From the NCBI RefSeq assembly GCF_018687675.1, contig NZ_CP061302.1, positions 1 through 64,000 of the forward strand: 64,000 bases of DNA. The letters run 5' to 3'. The notes under the pieces are model-generated. The model made no database searches and had not been told where the DNA came from. It saw nothing but the letters and a program-made list of their open reading frames with translations. The DNA comes from Polynucleobacter sp. MG-Unter2-18. GTDB taxonomy: Bacteria; Pseudomonadota; Gammaproteobacteria; Burkholderiales; Burkholderiaceae. Shown in pieces: positions 10,976-23,902 of the stretch (its first letter is position 1; every line of letters starts with the position of its first letter). A program made the translations under genes and the position numbers.

Positions 10976-12901
10976 ATGCGTTATTCAAAGAACTTCGATG
11001 TCATTGTGGTTGGCGGCGGTCATGCCGGTACAGAGGCTGCCCTTGCGTCTGCACGCATGGGATGCGACACCCTACTTGTAACGCATAGTATTGAGAGTTT
11101 GGGCGCCATGAGCTGCAACCCATCAATCGGTGGAATTGGTAAAGGTCATTTAGTCAAAGAGATTGATGCAATGGGTGGTGCTATGGCAGCAGCTACCGAT
11201 GAGGCTGGCATTCAGTTTCGGATATTAAACTCAAGTAAAGGCCCTGCCGTTCGTGCAACTCGTGCACAGGGTGACCGGGTCTTATATAAAGCGGCGATTC
11301 GTCGCCGTCTTGAGAACCAAGAAAACCTGACCCTTTTCCAAGCCGCTGTAGATGATTTACTGGTCCAGGGTGATGAGGTTCAAGGTGTAGTTACGCAAAT
11401 GGGGTTGAAGTTTATGGCCAAGAAGGTGGTGCTAACTGCCGGCACATTCTTGGACGGGAAAATCCACGTAGGCTTAAATAACTATGCTGGTGGACGGGCC
11501 GGCGATCCGGCGGCGACATCCTTGTCTTCCAGGCTGAAAGAATTGAAGCTCCCTCAGGGCCGCTTAAAAACCGGTACCCCACCGAGGATTGATGGACGCA
11601 CTATTGATTTCTCGGTAATGTTGGAGCAGCCCGGAGATTTGGATCCAGTCCCCGTTTTCTCCTACTTGGGTCGACCTGAGCAGCACCCCAAGCAGGTCCC
11701 CTGCTGGATTTCTCATACAAATGAACAAACGCACGACATTATTCGGGGTGGTTTAGATCGTTCCCCGATGTATACCGGTGTTATTGAGGGGGTTGGACCA
11801 CGCTATTGCCCCTCTATTGAGGATAAGATCCATCGTTTTGCTTCCAGAAATAGCCACCAAATCTTTTTAGAGCCTGAGGGTCTAACAACAAATGAGTTTT
11901 ACCCCAATGGCATTTCTACTAGCTTGCCGTTTGATGTTCAGTGGGATTTGGTGCGCAGTATTCGTGGCCTAGAGTCTGCAGTAATTGTGCGCCCTGGATA
12001 TGCTATTGAGTACGACTTCTTTGACCCACGCCATTTACGCCACAGCCTAGAGACTAAAGCAATTGCAGGCCTATACTTTGCCGGCCAGATCAATGGCACA
12101 ACAGGCTATGAGGAGGCTGCTGCCCAAGGCATGCTTGCGGGTATCAACGCCGGTCTAGCGGCGCAGGGTAAAGAGCCTTGGTTGCCCAAGCGCAGCGAGT
12201 CTTACATCGGTGTTTTGGTCGATGACCTCATTACCTTGGGTGTCCAAGAGCCGTACCGCATGTTTACTAGCCGAGCGGAATATCGTCTGAGTTTGCGCGA
12301 GGATAATGCGGATCTCCGACTTACTACTATTGGTCGTGAACTAGGTTTAGTGGATGATTACCGCTGGAATACGTTTTGCAGGAAACAAGAAGCTGTTTCA
12401 CGTGAAACATCTCGTTTGCGGGAAATTTGGATTGGCCCAAAACATGGATCAGCAAATGCTGTTTCTGAACTTTTAGGCCAAGATTTGTCGCACGAGTGTA
12501 GCTTGGCCGACCTTCTAAGGCGCCCAGGCATTACATATGAGGCAGTTATGGGCTTGGCCGAAGGCCTTTGGTCGCCAGGAACCCTGGATGACGATTTAGG
12601 TCTGGCACAGCAAATCAGCGACCAGGTTGAAATTTCTATTAAATATCAGGGTTATATCGAGAGACAGGCTGTGGAGATTGCTCGGCAAGAGCATAACGAG
12701 ACTTTTCCGCTGCCTGAGGCTTTGGATTACACCCAAGTGCTTGGCTTATCCAAAGAGGTGCAGCAAAAACTCAATCTGCATAAGCCAGGCACCCTGGGTC
12801 AGGCCGGTAGAATATCTGGCGTCACACCTGCGGCCCTCTCTTTATTGTTAGTACACCTTAAAAAGGGCTTAGGCCGCATCCAAGAAGAAGCCCATGAGTA
12901 A
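10976..12901 (+). CDS. mnmG: tRNA uridine-5-carboxymethylaminomethyl modification enzyme MnmG (GidA)
   Basis: With MnmE this FAD enzyme installs (carboxymethyl)aminomethyl groups at wobble U34 of several tRNAs. At 641 aa it has the normal length. The N-terminal Rossmann motif [19 protein letters not shown] (about 11-29) binds [26 protein letters not shown] and the [11 protein letters not shown] segment are family signatures. The C-terminal helical domain ends [37 protein letters not shown] perfect parS lies inside the coding sequence at 12394-12409. The stop overlaps the start of rsmG by 8 nt. Confidence 0.98.
   Translation: MRYSKNFDVIVVGGGHAGTEAALASARMGCDTLLVTHSIESLGAMSCNPSIGGIGKGHLVKEIDAMGGAMAAATDEAGIQFRILNSSKGPAVRATRAQGDRVLYKAAIRRRLENQENLTLFQAAVDDLLVQGDEVQGVVTQMGLKFMAKKVVLTAGTFLDGKIHVGLNNYAGGRAGDPAATSLSSRLKELKLPQGRLKTGTPPRIDGRTIDFSVMLEQPGDLDPVPVFSYLGRPEQHPKQVPCWISHTNEQTHDIIRGGLDRSPMYTGVIEGVGPRYCPSIEDKIHRFASRNSHQIFLEPEGLTTNEFYPNGISTSLPFDVQWDLVRSIRGLESAVIVRPGYAIEYDFFDPRHLRHSLETKAIAGLYFAGQINGTTGYEEAAAQGMLAGINAGLAAQGKEPWLPKRSESYIGVLVDDLITLGVQEPYRMFTSRAEYRLSLREDNADLRLTTIGRELGLVDDYRWNTFCRKQEAVSRETSRLREIWIGPKHGSANAVSELLGQDLSHECSLADLLRRPGITYEAVMGLAEGLWSPGTLDDDLGLAQQISDQVEISIKYQGYIERQAVEIARQEHNETFPLPEALDYTQVLGLSKEVQQKLNLHKPGTLGQAGRISGVTPAALSLLLVHLKKGLGRIQEEAHE
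12394..12409. promoter_or_regulatory. parS site 2 (perfect ParB-binding palindrome) inside mnmG
   Basis: TGTTTCACGTGAAACA is an exact 16-bp parS palindrome. It encodes part of the MnmG segment A-V-S-R-E-T, so the site is embedded in coding sequence. It lies 1.2 kb before parA and 1.46 kb after parS site 1. Confidence 0.92.
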
Positions 12902-13556
12902 TGATTTGGTTTCTTTGGGGATTGAGAGTTTAGGCCTCAATCTCACCTCTACCAACATTGCTGACTTAGAGCTTTTCTTGCAAGAAATGGGTCGCTGGAA
13001 CCAAGTGCATAACTTGACTGCTATTGAGGGTGATAAGAACTCGGTCCGACTGCATCTTATTGATTCTATTACAGTTTTACCAGTAATGCGCCGATTTCTG
13101 GGGTTGCCAAATCCCAAAATTGCTGACCTTGGGTCGGGCGGTGGCTTGCCTGCAATCCCGATTGCCATCTTGCAGTCTGAGTGGCATTTGACCTTGATTG
13201 AGGCTATTCGTAAAAAGACTGCATTTTTGCAGCATGTGCGTGGAAAGTTAGGATTAAAGAACATCCAAGTCTTAAGCGAGCGCGTTGAAGCTGTTGCCAA
13301 AGCTCAGCCGGGTCAGTTTGATGCGGTCATTTCTAGGGCATTTACCAATCTCGCCCATTTTTTAGAGTTGTCTTTGCCCCTGCTCAATCCAAATGGCCTC
13401 GTATTTGCCATGAAGGCTAAGCGAGCGGATCAAGAGTTGCAGGAGGTTTGTATGAATGATTGGCGCTTAATAGCCGATGAGCCCCTAGAGATCCCAAATT
13501 TAGCGGTGGAGCGCCGACTTTTGGTCCTATCACCCGTGAGAAAATTACCCCTTTAA
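12894..13556 (+). CDS. rsmG: 16S rRNA (guanine-527-N7)-methyltransferase RsmG (GidB)
   Basis: RsmG methylates G527 of 16S rRNA (E. coli numbering) using S-adenosylmethionine. The 220-aa protein contains the family pattern [11 protein letters not shown] (about 34-44), the SAM-binding loop [16 protein letters not shown] (about 78-93), [12 protein letters not shown], and [11 protein letters not shown] after the catalytic region. It overlaps mnmG by 8 nt and is followed by parA after 24 nt, the conserved mnmG-rsmG-parA-parB order. Confidence 0.97.
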   Translation: MSNDLVSLGIESLGLNLTSTNIADLELFLQEMGRWNQVHNLTAIEGDKNSVRLHLIDSITVLPVMRRFLGLPNPKIADLGSGGGLPAIPIAILQSEWHLTLIEAIRKKTAFLQHVRGKLGLKNIQVLSERVEAVAKAQPGQFDAVISRAFTNLAHFLELSLPLLNPNGLVFAMKAKRADQELQEVCMNDWRLIADEPLEIPNLAVERRLLVLSPVRKLPL

Positions 13557-13580
13557 AGCATCACATTTTTAAGAAAAATT

Positions 13581-14351
13581 ATGGCCAAAATATTCTGTAT
13601 TGCAAATCAAAAAGGTGGGGTCGGCAAAACCACTACCGCTGTTAATTTGGCCGCCGGTTTAGCTGGACATAAGCAACGTGTTTTATTGGTGGATTTAGAT
13701 CCACAAGGCAATGCGACGATGGGTTCAGGAGTTGAAAAAGCAGACCTCAGTAGCACTGTGTATCAAGTATTGATTGGTCTCTCGACGGTGAAGGAATCTG
13801 CAGTACGTTGCGAGAGCTCGGGGTACGATGTGTTGCCAGCAAATCGTGATTTGGCCGGCGCAGAAATTGAGTTGGTAGATTTAGATTCGCGCGAACAAAG
13901 ATTGAAAGATGCGCTTGCTCTTGTTGCGAATGACTATGACTTTATTTTGATTGACTGCCCCCCTGCACTATCTTTGTTAACGCTCAATGGATTGTGTGCA
14001 GCGAATGGTGTGATCGTACCAATGCAGTGTGAATACTTTGCATTGGAAGGCTTGTCAGATTTAGTAAACACAATCAAGCAAGTTCATGCAAACTTAAATC
14101 CTGATTTGGTGATCATCGGCTTATTGCGTGTGATGTTTGATCCGCGCATGACTTTGCAACAACAGGTTTCCGACCAACTGCTTGAGCACTTTGGCGATAA
14201 AGTATTTAAGAGCATTATTCCCCGCAACGTCCGCCTAGCTGAAGCCCCATCCTACGGGCTTCCTGGGGTGGCGTTTGATAGATCATCGCGTGGCGCAAAA
14301 GCTTATTTGGAGTTCGGCGCCGAGATGATTGAGCGCATTAAGCAAATGTAA
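13581..14351 (+). CDS. parA: Chromosome partitioning ATPase ParA (Soj)
   Basis: ParA is the nucleoid-binding ATPase that moves ParB-parS complexes. The 256-aa size is that of small chromosomal ParA proteins without an N-terminal HTH. The deviant Walker A KGGVGKTT with its signature lysine is at about 11-18, Walker A' DLDPQGNATMGSG at about 40-52 and Walker B FILIDCPPAL at about 118-127. It lies between rsmG and parB (23-nt gap), with two parS sites upstream in the same operon. Confidence 0.98.
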   Translation: MAKIFCIANQKGGVGKTTTAVNLAAGLAGHKQRVLLVDLDPQGNATMGSGVEKADLSSTVYQVLIGLSTVKESAVRCESSGYDVLPANRDLAGAEIELVDLDSREQRLKDALALVANDYDFILIDCPPALSLLTLNGLCAANGVIVPMQCEYFALEGLSDLVNTIKQVHANLNPDLVIIGLLRVMFDPRMTLQQQVSDQLLEHFGDKVFKSIIPRNVRLAEAPSYGLPGVAFDRSSRGAKAYLEFGAEMIERIKQM

Positions 14352-14374
14352 ATCCTAGGAACAATAAAAATATC

Positions 14375-15262
14375 ATGGTTGCAATTAAGAAAAAAGGTTT
14401 GGGTCGTGGCTTAGAGGCGCTCCTCGGTGATAAAGCACAAAAAGAAACCACGGCTGAAATTAATCGTTTGCCATTAAGTGCATTACAGGCCGGTAAATAT
14501 CAGCCGCGGCAAAAAATGGAAGCGGGTGCATTACAAGAATTGGCCGAAAGTATTCGTGAGCAGGGTGTGATGCAACCGTTATTAGTGCGTTTGGTTGCGC
14601 CTGGTAAATACGAAATTATTGCTGGTGAACGTCGCTTTCGTGCGGCAACTTTGGCTGGCTTAAAAGAGGTGCCTGTATTAGTTTCTGGGGCAAATGATCA
14701 AGCTGCTGCTGCAATGGCTTTAGTTGAGAATATGCAGCGTGAAGATCTCAATCCGCTAGAAGAGTCTCAGGGCCTGGCCAGGCTGATTGAAGAGTTTGGT
14801 TTTACGCATGAGCAAGCGGCAAAAGCAGTGGGTAAGTCACGAAGCGCCGTGAGCAATTTATTGCGTTTGAATCAATTGGCAAAACCAGTACAAGCCATGC
14901 TTTTGGCGGGCGATATTGACATGGGTCACGCCCGCGCTTTATTACCTTTACCAGGCGCAAGCCAAGTTGCTTTGGCGCAAAGAATTGCCGCCCAGGGACT
15001 CTCCGTTCGTGAGGCTGAAAGAATGGCTACCGCCCTAGCGCTTGCTGGGGGTCAAATTGGCGACAAAAAAGCCAAAACCAAAGCGGAGGGCGGTACACCA
15101 AGCCGTGATCCAGATATGCGTCGCTTAACTCAAGAAATCGCTGATTTAATAGGCTTAAATGCAGAATTTAAGTTTAAGGGCAAAGGTGGTGAGCTCAGAA
15201 TCCGCTTTAGCCAATTTGATGAGCTGGATTCTTTGTTAAAAAAGCTGGGCGTCGAGGCTTAA
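14375..15262 (+). CDS. parB: Chromosome partitioning protein ParB (Spo0J)
   Basis: ParB binds parS and spreads along the DNA as a CTP-dependent sliding clamp. The 295-aa protein begins KKKGLGRGLEALLGD, typical of chromosomal ParB. The CTP-binding GERRFRAATLAG motif is at about 88-99, ENMQREDLNPLEE at about 120-132, the parS-recognising helix-turn-helix FTHEQAAKAVGKSRSAVSNLLRL at about 145-167, and a C-terminal dimerisation domain closes the protein. The last gene of the mnmG-rsmG-parA-parB operon. Confidence 0.98.
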   Translation: MVAIKKKGLGRGLEALLGDKAQKETTAEINRLPLSALQAGKYQPRQKMEAGALQELAESIREQGVMQPLLVRLVAPGKYEIIAGERRFRAATLAGLKEVPVLVSGANDQAAAAMALVENMQREDLNPLEESQGLARLIEEFGFTHEQAAKAVGKSRSAVSNLLRLNQLAKPVQAMLLAGDIDMGHARALLPLPGASQVALAQRIAAQGLSVREAERMATALALAGGQIGDKKAKTKAEGGTPSRDPDMRRLTQEIADLIGLNAEFKFKGKGGELRIRFSQFDELDSLLKKLGVEA

Positions 15263-15289
15263 AAGTCTTCAAAAATGACCCCAAAACAT

Positions 15290-15318
15290 TTGACCTATTG
15301 CAGTGCACACATTAAACT
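15290..15318 (+). promoter_or_regulatory. Likely sigma70 promoter of the atp operon
   Basis: TTGACC (15290-15295), a 17-nt spacer and TAAACT (15313-15318) fit a sigma70 promoter. The predicted start of transcription, about 15325, is only about 6 nt before the TTG of the first gene. Confidence 0.5.
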
Positions 15319-15330
15319 CACGGGGCTAAA

Positions 15331-15825
15331 TTGATTCCTCAAAAAAATCGATTTTCCGAGGCGGATGACTGGGATGAGCCCGAAGAAGAAGCATATCGGG
15401 TTTTAAGTAAAGAGGAGATGAGAGCGCTGCAAGCAAGCAATGCTCTTAAAAACCCCCCTCTGTCGCCATGGAAGATTTTGGCTGCGCAAGTAGTGCTTAC
15501 TGCGTTTAGCATGGTGTTTTGGTCTTTTTTTGGAGACCCGATTGGGATAAACCTTTATACTCAATCGGCATTTTTAGGTGGTTTAACAAGCGTCTTGCCC
15601 TCAACCCTGTTTTTAATCAGGCTGGAATTGGCAAAAAAAACGCAAGTGTTAAATCCAGGGAATTATTTGGCAGCATTGGTGTCGGGCGAATTTATCAAAA
15701 TCGTCGTTACTTTGATGCTGTTTTTAGGGATTGCATATTGGGTCTCGGGCGTATTTTGGGTCCCCTTATTGGTGACTTATGTGCTTGCCCTTAAGTGTGT
15801 TTGGCTAGCGTGGTTGTGGCGCTAA
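15331..15825 (+). CDS. atpI: ATP synthase subunit I-like membrane protein
   Basis: A 164-aa protein with an acidic, soluble N-terminus (about 1-48) and four predicted membrane helices (about 50-68, 75-93, 108-127, 132-155). Its position directly before atpB and its topology fit AtpI, the poorly conserved assembly helper for the c-ring. The TTG at 15331 has GGGG at 15322-15325 as ribosome site. An alternative ATG at 15418 would remove the acidic N-terminus but keep all membrane helices, and it would suit the promoter better. Assignment rests on context and topology rather than on a strong sequence motif. Confidence 0.75.
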   Translation: MIPQKNRFSEADDWDEPEEEAYRVLSKEEMRALQASNALKNPPLSPWKILAAQVVLTAFSMVFWSFFGDPIGINLYTQSAFLGGLTSVLPSTLFLIRLELAKKTQVLNPGNYLAALVSGEFIKIVVTLMLFLGIAYWVSGVFWVPLLVTYVLALKCVWLAWLWR

Positions 15826-15861
15826 TAGTAATAAACGAGATTGAACCAAAGGACTAGTTAA

Positions 15862-16740
<879 letters not shown>

Positions 16741-16755
16741 GATTTTTATTTTTAA

Positions 16756-17052
<297 letters not shown>

Positions 17053-17115
17053 TTGTTTTGGCGTGGATGACCACCGGGTCATCCAACCGTTCTCAACAAT
17101 ACTGAAAGGAATATC

Positions 17116-17586
17116 GTGAATCTGAACGCGACCCTATTCGCGCAAATGATCGTTTTCTTCGTCTTATGGTGGGTTGTTGCACGCTTTGTGTGGCCACCGC
17201 TAGTTAAGGCGTTAGATGAGCGTTCAAGCAAAATTGCTGACGGCTTAGCTGCTGCCGAGCGCGGTAAAGAAGCACTCGCATTAGCAAGCAATGAAGCAGA
17301 GCAAGAACTAAATAAAGCACGCCAAGAAGGTGTACAGCGTGTTGCAGAAGCAGAAAAACGTGCGCAAATGTCCGCTGAAGAAATTCGCGCAAATGCACAA
17401 GCTGAAGCAGCTCGCATTATTTCTCAAGCTAAGCAAGATGCAGATCAACAAGTAACTCGTGCTCGTGAAGTATTGCGCGCTGAAGTGGCGGTGTTGGCTG
17501 TTAAAGGTGCAGAGCAAATTTTGCGTCGTGAAGTAGACGCAAAAGCCCACAGCACATTGCTTGATCAACTAAAGGCAGAACTTTGA
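17116..17586 (+). CDS. atpF: ATP synthase Fo subunit b
   Basis: Subunit b is the peripheral stalk. The 156-aa protein has one N-terminal membrane helix ([29 protein letters not shown], about 5-28) followed by a long, Ala/Glu/Lys-rich coiled-coil reaching delta at the top of F1. The start codon is GTG at 17116, with GAAAGGA (17103-17109) as ribosome site. The gene is followed by atpH after 1 nt, consistent with coupled translation of the two stalk proteins. Confidence 0.98.
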   Translation: MNLNATLFAQMIVFFVLWWVVARFVWPPLVKALDERSSKIADGLAAAERGKEALALASNEAEQELNKARQEGVQRVAEAEKRAQMSAEEIRANAQAEAARIISQAKQDADQQVTRAREVLRAEVAVLAVKGAEQILRREVDAKAHSTLLDQLKAEL

Positions 17587-17587
17587 T

Positions 17588-18124
17588 ATGGCTGAACTAG
17601 CCACGATTGCACGCCCTTATGCTGAAGCACTTTTTCAGAGTGCCAAGCCTGCTGAGTTTGCTACCTGTTTGGAGCAGTTGAATGAATTGGCGCAGCTTGC
17701 TGCATTGCCAGAAGTTGCTGCTTTATCAAACAATCCAAAAGTATCTGCAGATGATTTAAGCAAATTGCTTTCTGGCATGGTGAAGACTAAGCTAGATGGC
17801 AAGATTTCTAGCTTTTTGAGTTTGTTAAATCAAAACCATCGCTTGTCTGCCATTCCTGAAATTGCTAGTCAATTTGAAGCAATGAAGAATCAGAGCGAAG
17901 GTGCAGCAGAAGTAATGATTACTAGCGCGTTCCCATTGGAGGGTTCTGCGTTAAATGATTTGTTGTCAAGTTTAAAGAAGCGCTTTGGGGGCAAAGAATT
18001 GCGCCCAACTATCCAAGTAGATCCAGAATTGATTGGCGGAGTTCGCATTCAAGTTGGAGATGAGGTAATGGATAGTTCAGTTAAGGCACGGCTAGCTCAA
18101 ATGCAAGCAAGTCTTGGCGCATAA
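17588..18124 (+). CDS. atpH: ATP synthase F1 subunit delta
   Basis: Delta links the top of the alpha3beta3 hexamer to the b stalk. The 178-aa protein has the N-terminal TIARPYAEALFQSA motif (about 6-19), a helical N-terminal domain, and the C-terminal ELIGGVRIQVGDEVMDSSVKARLAQM segment typical of OSCP/delta. It starts 1 nt after atpF and precedes atpA by 45 nt. Confidence 0.97.
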   Translation: MAELATIARPYAEALFQSAKPAEFATCLEQLNELAQLAALPEVAALSNNPKVSADDLSKLLSGMVKTKLDGKISSFLSLLNQNHRLSAIPEIASQFEAMKNQSEGAAEVMITSAFPLEGSALNDLLSSLKKRFGGKELRPTIQVDPELIGGVRIQVGDEVMDSSVKARLAQMQASLGA

Positions 18125-18169
18125 GTTATCCCTATTAAGAACATACGAAATAAGACCCAGGAGTAAGTA

Positions 18170-19711
18170 ATGCAACTCAACCCTTCCGAGATCAGCGAAC
18201 TGATCAAAAGCCGAATTAGCGAAATGGGTGTTGATTCCCAACTTCGCAACGAAGGCACTGTAATTTCAGTGACCGACGGTATTTGCCGCGTACATGGCTT
18301 GTCTGGTGTTATGCAGGGCGAGATGTTGGAGTTCCCAAACAATACTATCGGCCTCGCCTTGAACCTTGAGCGTGATTCAGTTGGTGCTGTGGTGCTGGGT
18401 GAATACACCCACATTAAAGAAGGCGACCCAGTCAAATGTACTGGTCGTATTTTGGAAGTTCCAGTTGGACCAGAGTTGCTCGGCCGCGTTGTAAACGCAC
18501 TCGGTCAGCCGATTGATGGCAAAGGCCCAATCAATACTAAGCTAACGGACTTTATCGAAAAAGTTGCACCTGGCGTTATTGCTCGCCAATCCGTTAGCCA
18601 GCCAGTTCAAACTGGCTTGAAGGCGATTGATGCAATGGTTCCAATTGGCCGCGGTCAGCGCGAGTTGATCATTGGTGACCGTCAAACAGGTAAGACAGCA
18701 GTTGCAGTTGACGCAATCATTAACCAAAAAGGTAAAGGCGTTTATTGCGTTTACGTGGCGATTGGTCAAAAAGCTTCTACGATTGCTAACGTGGTTCGCA
18801 AGCTCACGGAGCTAGGCGCAATGGAATACACAGTAGTTGTCGCAGCAAGTGCTTCTGAGTCTGCAGCGATGCAGTATCTGTCAGCGTATGCTGGTTGCAC
18901 AATGGGCGAATACTTCCGCGACCGTGGCGAAGATGCATTGATCGTTTATGACGATTTAACAAAACAAGCGGTTGCATACCGTCAGATTTCCTTGCTTTTG
19001 CGTCGCCCACCAGGCCGCGAAGCTTACCCTGGCGATGTGTTCTATCTCCACTCACGTTTGCTTGAGCGCGCTGCTCGTGTAAACGCTGAATACGTTGAGA
19101 AATTTACAAATGGTTCGGTAAAAGGTAAGACAGGCTCTTTGACTGCATTGCCAATTATTGAAACTCAAGCTGGTGACGTTTCTGCATTCGTTCCAACCAA
19201 CGTGATTTCGATTACTGACGGCCAGATCTTCTTGGAAACGGACTTGTTTAACGCTGGTGTACGTCCTGCGATTAACGCCGGTATTTCTGTGTCACGTGTT
19301 GGTGGTGCAGCGCAAACTAAAGTGATTAAGAAATTGTCTGGCGGTATTCGTACCGACTTAGCGCAGTATCGTGAATTAGCAGCATTTGCGCAGTTTGCTT
19401 CTGATCTTGATGATGCAACACGTAAGCAACTCGAGCGCGGTAAGCGCGTGACCGAGCTGTGTAAACAGGCGCAGTACAAGCCTTTGCAGGTTTGGGAAAT
19501 GGCCGCCTCACTTTATGCCATGAATAACGGTTACTTCGATGATCTTGAAGTAAAGCATGTATTGGCATTTGAAAAAGGCTTACAAGATCATTTGAAATCA
19601 AAATACGCTGATTTAGTTGGTCGTATTGAAGAGACCAAAGACTTAAGCAAAGATGATGAAGCTGCTTTGCGTGCCGCAATTGAGGATTACAAGCGTTCAG
19701 CCTCTTTCTAA
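18170..19711 (+). CDS. atpA: ATP synthase F1 subunit alpha
   Basis: Alpha is the non-catalytic nucleotide-binding subunit of F1. The 513-aa length is standard. The P-loop [13 protein letters not shown] lies at about 170-182, and the alpha-type signature [23 protein letters not shown] at about 283-305, with the arginine finger in [11 protein letters not shown] at about 370-380. AGGAG (18160-18164) precedes the ATG. It lies between atpH and atpG in the canonical order. Confidence 0.99.
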   Translation: MQLNPSEISELIKSRISEMGVDSQLRNEGTVISVTDGICRVHGLSGVMQGEMLEFPNNTIGLALNLERDSVGAVVLGEYTHIKEGDPVKCTGRILEVPVGPELLGRVVNALGQPIDGKGPINTKLTDFIEKVAPGVIARQSVSQPVQTGLKAIDAMVPIGRGQRELIIGDRQTGKTAVAVDAIINQKGKGVYCVYVAIGQKASTIANVVRKLTELGAMEYTVVVAASASESAAMQYLSAYAGCTMGEYFRDRGEDALIVYDDLTKQAVAYRQISLLLRRPPGREAYPGDVFYLHSRLLERAARVNAEYVEKFTNGSVKGKTGSLTALPIIETQAGDVSAFVPTNVISITDGQIFLETDLFNAGVRPAINAGISVSRVGGAAQTKVIKKLSGGIRTDLAQYRELAAFAQFASDLDDATRKQLERGKRVTELCKQAQYKPLQVWEMAASLYAMNNGYFDDLEVKHVLAFEKGLQDHLKSKYADLVGRIEETKDLSKDDEAALRAAIEDYKRSASF

Positions 19712-19729
19712 GGGGGACCCGCATAAATC

Positions 19730-20599
19730 ATGGCAAGCACAAAAGAGATACGATCTAAGATCAAGAGCGTGCAAAACACGCGCAAGATCACGAAGGCAAT
19801 GGAAATGGTCGCCGCATCCAAGATGCGTCGTGCCCAAGAGCGCATGCGTAATGCGCGCCCATATGCCGAAAAAATTCGTGAAATCGTTGCCAATCTTTCT
19901 AAAGCAAATCCAGAGTTCCGCCCTGCTTATATGGCGACTCGAGAAGTGAAGAAAATTGGCACGATCTTGGTTACAACAGACAAAGGTTTATGTGGCGGTT
20001 TAAATACCAACGTATTGCGTCTGATTGCAAACCAAGTGCGCGATATGGAAGGCAGCAGTATTGGTATTGAATACACTGCCATTGGCTCTAAAGGCCTCCA
20101 GTTTTTAAATCGCTCAAAAGCAAAATTGATTTCTCAAACAATTCAGATTGGCGATACGCCACATATGGATGTGTTGATTGGCGCAATTACTGCCCAATTA
20201 GAGGCGTTTGAGCGTGGCGAAATTGATGCTGTTTATTTGGCATATACCCGTTTTGTTAACGCAATGAAACAAGAGCCTGTTTTAGAAAAACTCTTACCTT
20301 TGGAATCGACTGCATTAACTCCAGAAGAGAAGACAGGAAATTCTTGGGATTACATCTATGAGCCTGACGCAGAGTCTGTGTTGAATGGCTTGCTCAAGCG
20401 TTATGTAGAGGCAATGATTTATCAAGCTGTTGCTGAAAACATGGCTTCGGAACAGTCTGCACGCATGGTCTCAATGAAGGCTGCTTCAGATAATGCGAAG
20501 AATGTAATCGGTGAATTGCAATTGGAATACAACAAAACACGACAAGCTGCTATTACCAAAGAGCTGTCAGAGATTGTTGGTGGAGCGGCTGCGGTTTAA
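19730..20599 (+). CDS. atpG: ATP synthase F1 subunit gamma
   Basis: Gamma is the central rotor shaft. The 289-aa protein starts with the conserved coiled-coil [36 protein letters not shown]. It has the [14 protein letters not shown] motif (about 84-97) and ends with the second shaft helix [44 protein letters not shown]. It begins 18 nt after atpA. Confidence 0.98.
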   Translation: MASTKEIRSKIKSVQNTRKITKAMEMVAASKMRRAQERMRNARPYAEKIREIVANLSKANPEFRPAYMATREVKKIGTILVTTDKGLCGGLNTNVLRLIANQVRDMEGSSIGIEYTAIGSKGLQFLNRSKAKLISQTIQIGDTPHMDVLIGAITAQLEAFERGEIDAVYLAYTRFVNAMKQEPVLEKLLPLESTALTPEEKTGNSWDYIYEPDAESVLNGLLKRYVEAMIYQAVAENMASEQSARMVSMKAASDNAKNVIGELQLEYNKTRQAAITKELSEIVGGAAAV

Positions 20600-20639
20600 G
20601 CAGTTAGCGTTTAGGAATACGAAAGAATTCAGGAATTAA

Positions 20640-22055
<1,416 letters not shown>

Positions 22056-22076
22056 TCGAACTCATCTAGGGAAATT

Positions 22077-22493
22077 ATGTCAACCATACGTGTCGATGTA
22101 GTAAGTGCAGAGCAATCCATTTTTAGCGGAGAGGCGAAGTTTGTTGCGCTTCCCGGTGAAAATGGTGAGCTTGGTATTTTGCGCGGCCACACTCCTTTGA
22201 TTACACGCATTCGTCCAGGCTCAGTTCGTATCGAAAAAGCTGATGGTGATGAAGAGTTTGTATTCGTTGCAGGTGGCTATTTAGAAGTGCAGCCGGATCA
22301 TGTCACAGTACTGGCCGATACCGCCATTCGCGGACATGACCTTGATGAAGCTAAAGCTAACGAAGCAAAGAAGCGCGCTGAAGAGGCTATGCAAAATCGT
22401 GGCACGGACTTTGATTTAGCTTTGGCTCAATCAGAATTTGCGATGGCAGCTGCACAGCTGGCAGCGATTGCCCGTTTCCGTCGTAAAAAATAA
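22077..22493 (+). CDS. atpC: ATP synthase F1 subunit epsilon
   Basis: Epsilon binds gamma and the c-ring and can inhibit ATP hydrolysis. The 138-aa protein has the N-terminal beta-sandwich ([43 protein letters not shown]) and a C-terminal two-helix domain rich in Ala (about 87-136). It is the last gene of the atp operon; no clear terminator follows and hemE starts 15 nt later, so read-through into hemE is likely. Confidence 0.98.
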   Translation: MSTIRVDVVSAEQSIFSGEAKFVALPGENGELGILRGHTPLITRIRPGSVRIEKADGDEEFVFVAGGYLEVQPDHVTVLADTAIRGHDLDEAKANEAKKRAEEAMQNRGTDFDLALAQSEFAMAAAQLAAIARFRRKK

Positions 22494-22508
22494 GATTCGG
22501 ACATTTCT

Positions 22509-23621
22509 TTGTTGTTAAATGATCGATTTTTAAAGGCTTGCCTAGGCGAAGCGGTTGATCAAACGCCGCTGTGGCTCATGCGCCAAGCTGGTCGCTATCT
22601 GCCAGAGTACAACGCCACGCGCGCAAGAGCTGGAAGCTTTCTTGGTTTAGCTAAAAATCCAGCATATGCAACAGAGGTAACGCTCCAGCCGTTAGATCGC
22701 TACCCATTAGATGCAGCGATTTTGTTCTCGGATATTTTGACCATTCCTGATGCAATGGGCCTGGGTCTCAAATTTACAGCAGGTGAGGGACCAAGTTTTG
22801 ATCATCCCCTGCGTACGGAAGAAGCGGTAAAAAAATTACGAGTTGCAGACATGGATCAGCTCAAATATGTTTTTGATGCTGTATCAGAAATTCGCAAGGC
22901 ATTGATTCAGGATGGTAAGCAGCGCGTGCCACTCATTGGTTTTTCTGGAAGCCCATGGACACTGGCCTGCTACATGATTGATGGTTCTGGTTCAGACGAT
23001 TTTCGCCATGCCAAGACTATGATGTTTAGTCGCCCAGATTTGCTTGAGCATATTCTGGAGATTAATGTACAGTCAGTGGCTGCTTACTTAATTGAGCAGG
23101 TAAAGGCCGGGGCGCAAGCGCTCATGATTTTTGATACTTGGGGTGGTTTACTTCCTGACGGCTGGTATCAGAGAATGTCTTTGGCTGCCATGCAAAAAGT
23201 AATTGCACTATTACCTCGTGAACATGAAGGGCGCAAAATCCCAATCATTATGTTCACAAAAGGCGGTGGTATTTGGTTAAACGATATGGCGCAAATTGGG
23301 GCAGATGTCATAGCGATTGACTGGACTATGCGCTTAAGTCGCGCTCGTCAGCAGCTTTTAGATATCAACAAGCCGCTGGCTTTGCAAGGCAACTTAGATC
23401 CGCTCATTTTGTTCTCAGAACCGAAGCAAATTGCAGTTGCTGCCGAAAGTCTCTTGAATGACTTAGCGCAGGCTCCTGCATTAAAGCCAGGTCTGCATTC
23501 TCTCGATGGCCATATTTTTAATCTAGGGCACGGCATCAACCAATTTACCCCGCCCGAAAATGTGACAGCGCTCTCTGAAACTGTAATCACTAAGTCAAAA
23601 TCCTTGCGCACAAAGCAATAA
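22509..23621 (+). CDS. hemE: Uroporphyrinogen decarboxylase
   Basis: HemE decarboxylates the four acetate side chains of uroporphyrinogen III to give coproporphyrinogen III in heme synthesis. The 370-aa protein has the N-terminal signature [15 protein letters not shown] (about 20-34), the conserved catalytic Asp in [28 protein letters not shown] (about 144-158) and FDTWGGLLP. Start choice is uncertain. No ATG is available between the atpC stop and the conserved start, so the TTG at 22509 with weak GGA (22499-22501) was used; the TTG at 22512 is equivalent. The gene is close to the end of the atp operon. Confidence 0.96.
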   Translation: MLLNDRFLKACLGEAVDQTPLWLMRQAGRYLPEYNATRARAGSFLGLAKNPAYATEVTLQPLDRYPLDAAILFSDILTIPDAMGLGLKFTAGEGPSFDHPLRTEEAVKKLRVADMDQLKYVFDAVSEIRKALIQDGKQRVPLIGFSGSPWTLACYMIDGSGSDDFRHAKTMMFSRPDLLEHILEINVQSVAAYLIEQVKAGAQALMIFDTWGGLLPDGWYQRMSLAAMQKVIALLPREHEGRKIPIIMFTKGGGIWLNDMAQIGADVIAIDWTMRLSRARQQLLDINKPLALQGNLDPLILFSEPKQIAVAAESLLNDLAQAPALKPGLHSLDGHIFNLGHGINQFTPPENVTALSETVITKSKSLRTKQ

Positions 23622-23902
23622 CAATAAGTAATTGCTAACTTAGTTTGGTATTTTGGTAAAAGTTATGCACAGAAATGTGCAAAATAAAAAATACAGTGAG
23701 ATTCGTAGGAATTATCAAATTTTACCTTTACAAACCATTCTAAGTCTCTGATTTGTATAGATAATCAATAAAATGCTGATTTTCTATCCAAGATAGCATT
23801 CCAATAAAATAACTACAGTTATACAAAGTGACGAATGATATCCACAGACTTATCCACAGGGTGAAATAACAAATTTTAGTAAATGCCCCTCAGCCTATCG
23901 TA
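23622..23902. promoter_or_regulatory. AT-rich hemE-priA spacer with DnaA boxes
   Basis: This 281-nt gene-free stretch holds a perfect DnaA box TTATCCACA (23850-23858), a near-perfect ATATCCACA four nt before it (23838-23846) and a consensus TTATGCACA (23663-23671). It also has TTATACAAA (23819-23827), a sequence that occurs in the oriC spacer at 1561-1569. The two adjacent boxes lie about 45-65 nt before the priA start, so DnaA control of priA is plausible. Alternatively it is a DnaA-titration or reactivation site. Confidence 0.55.
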
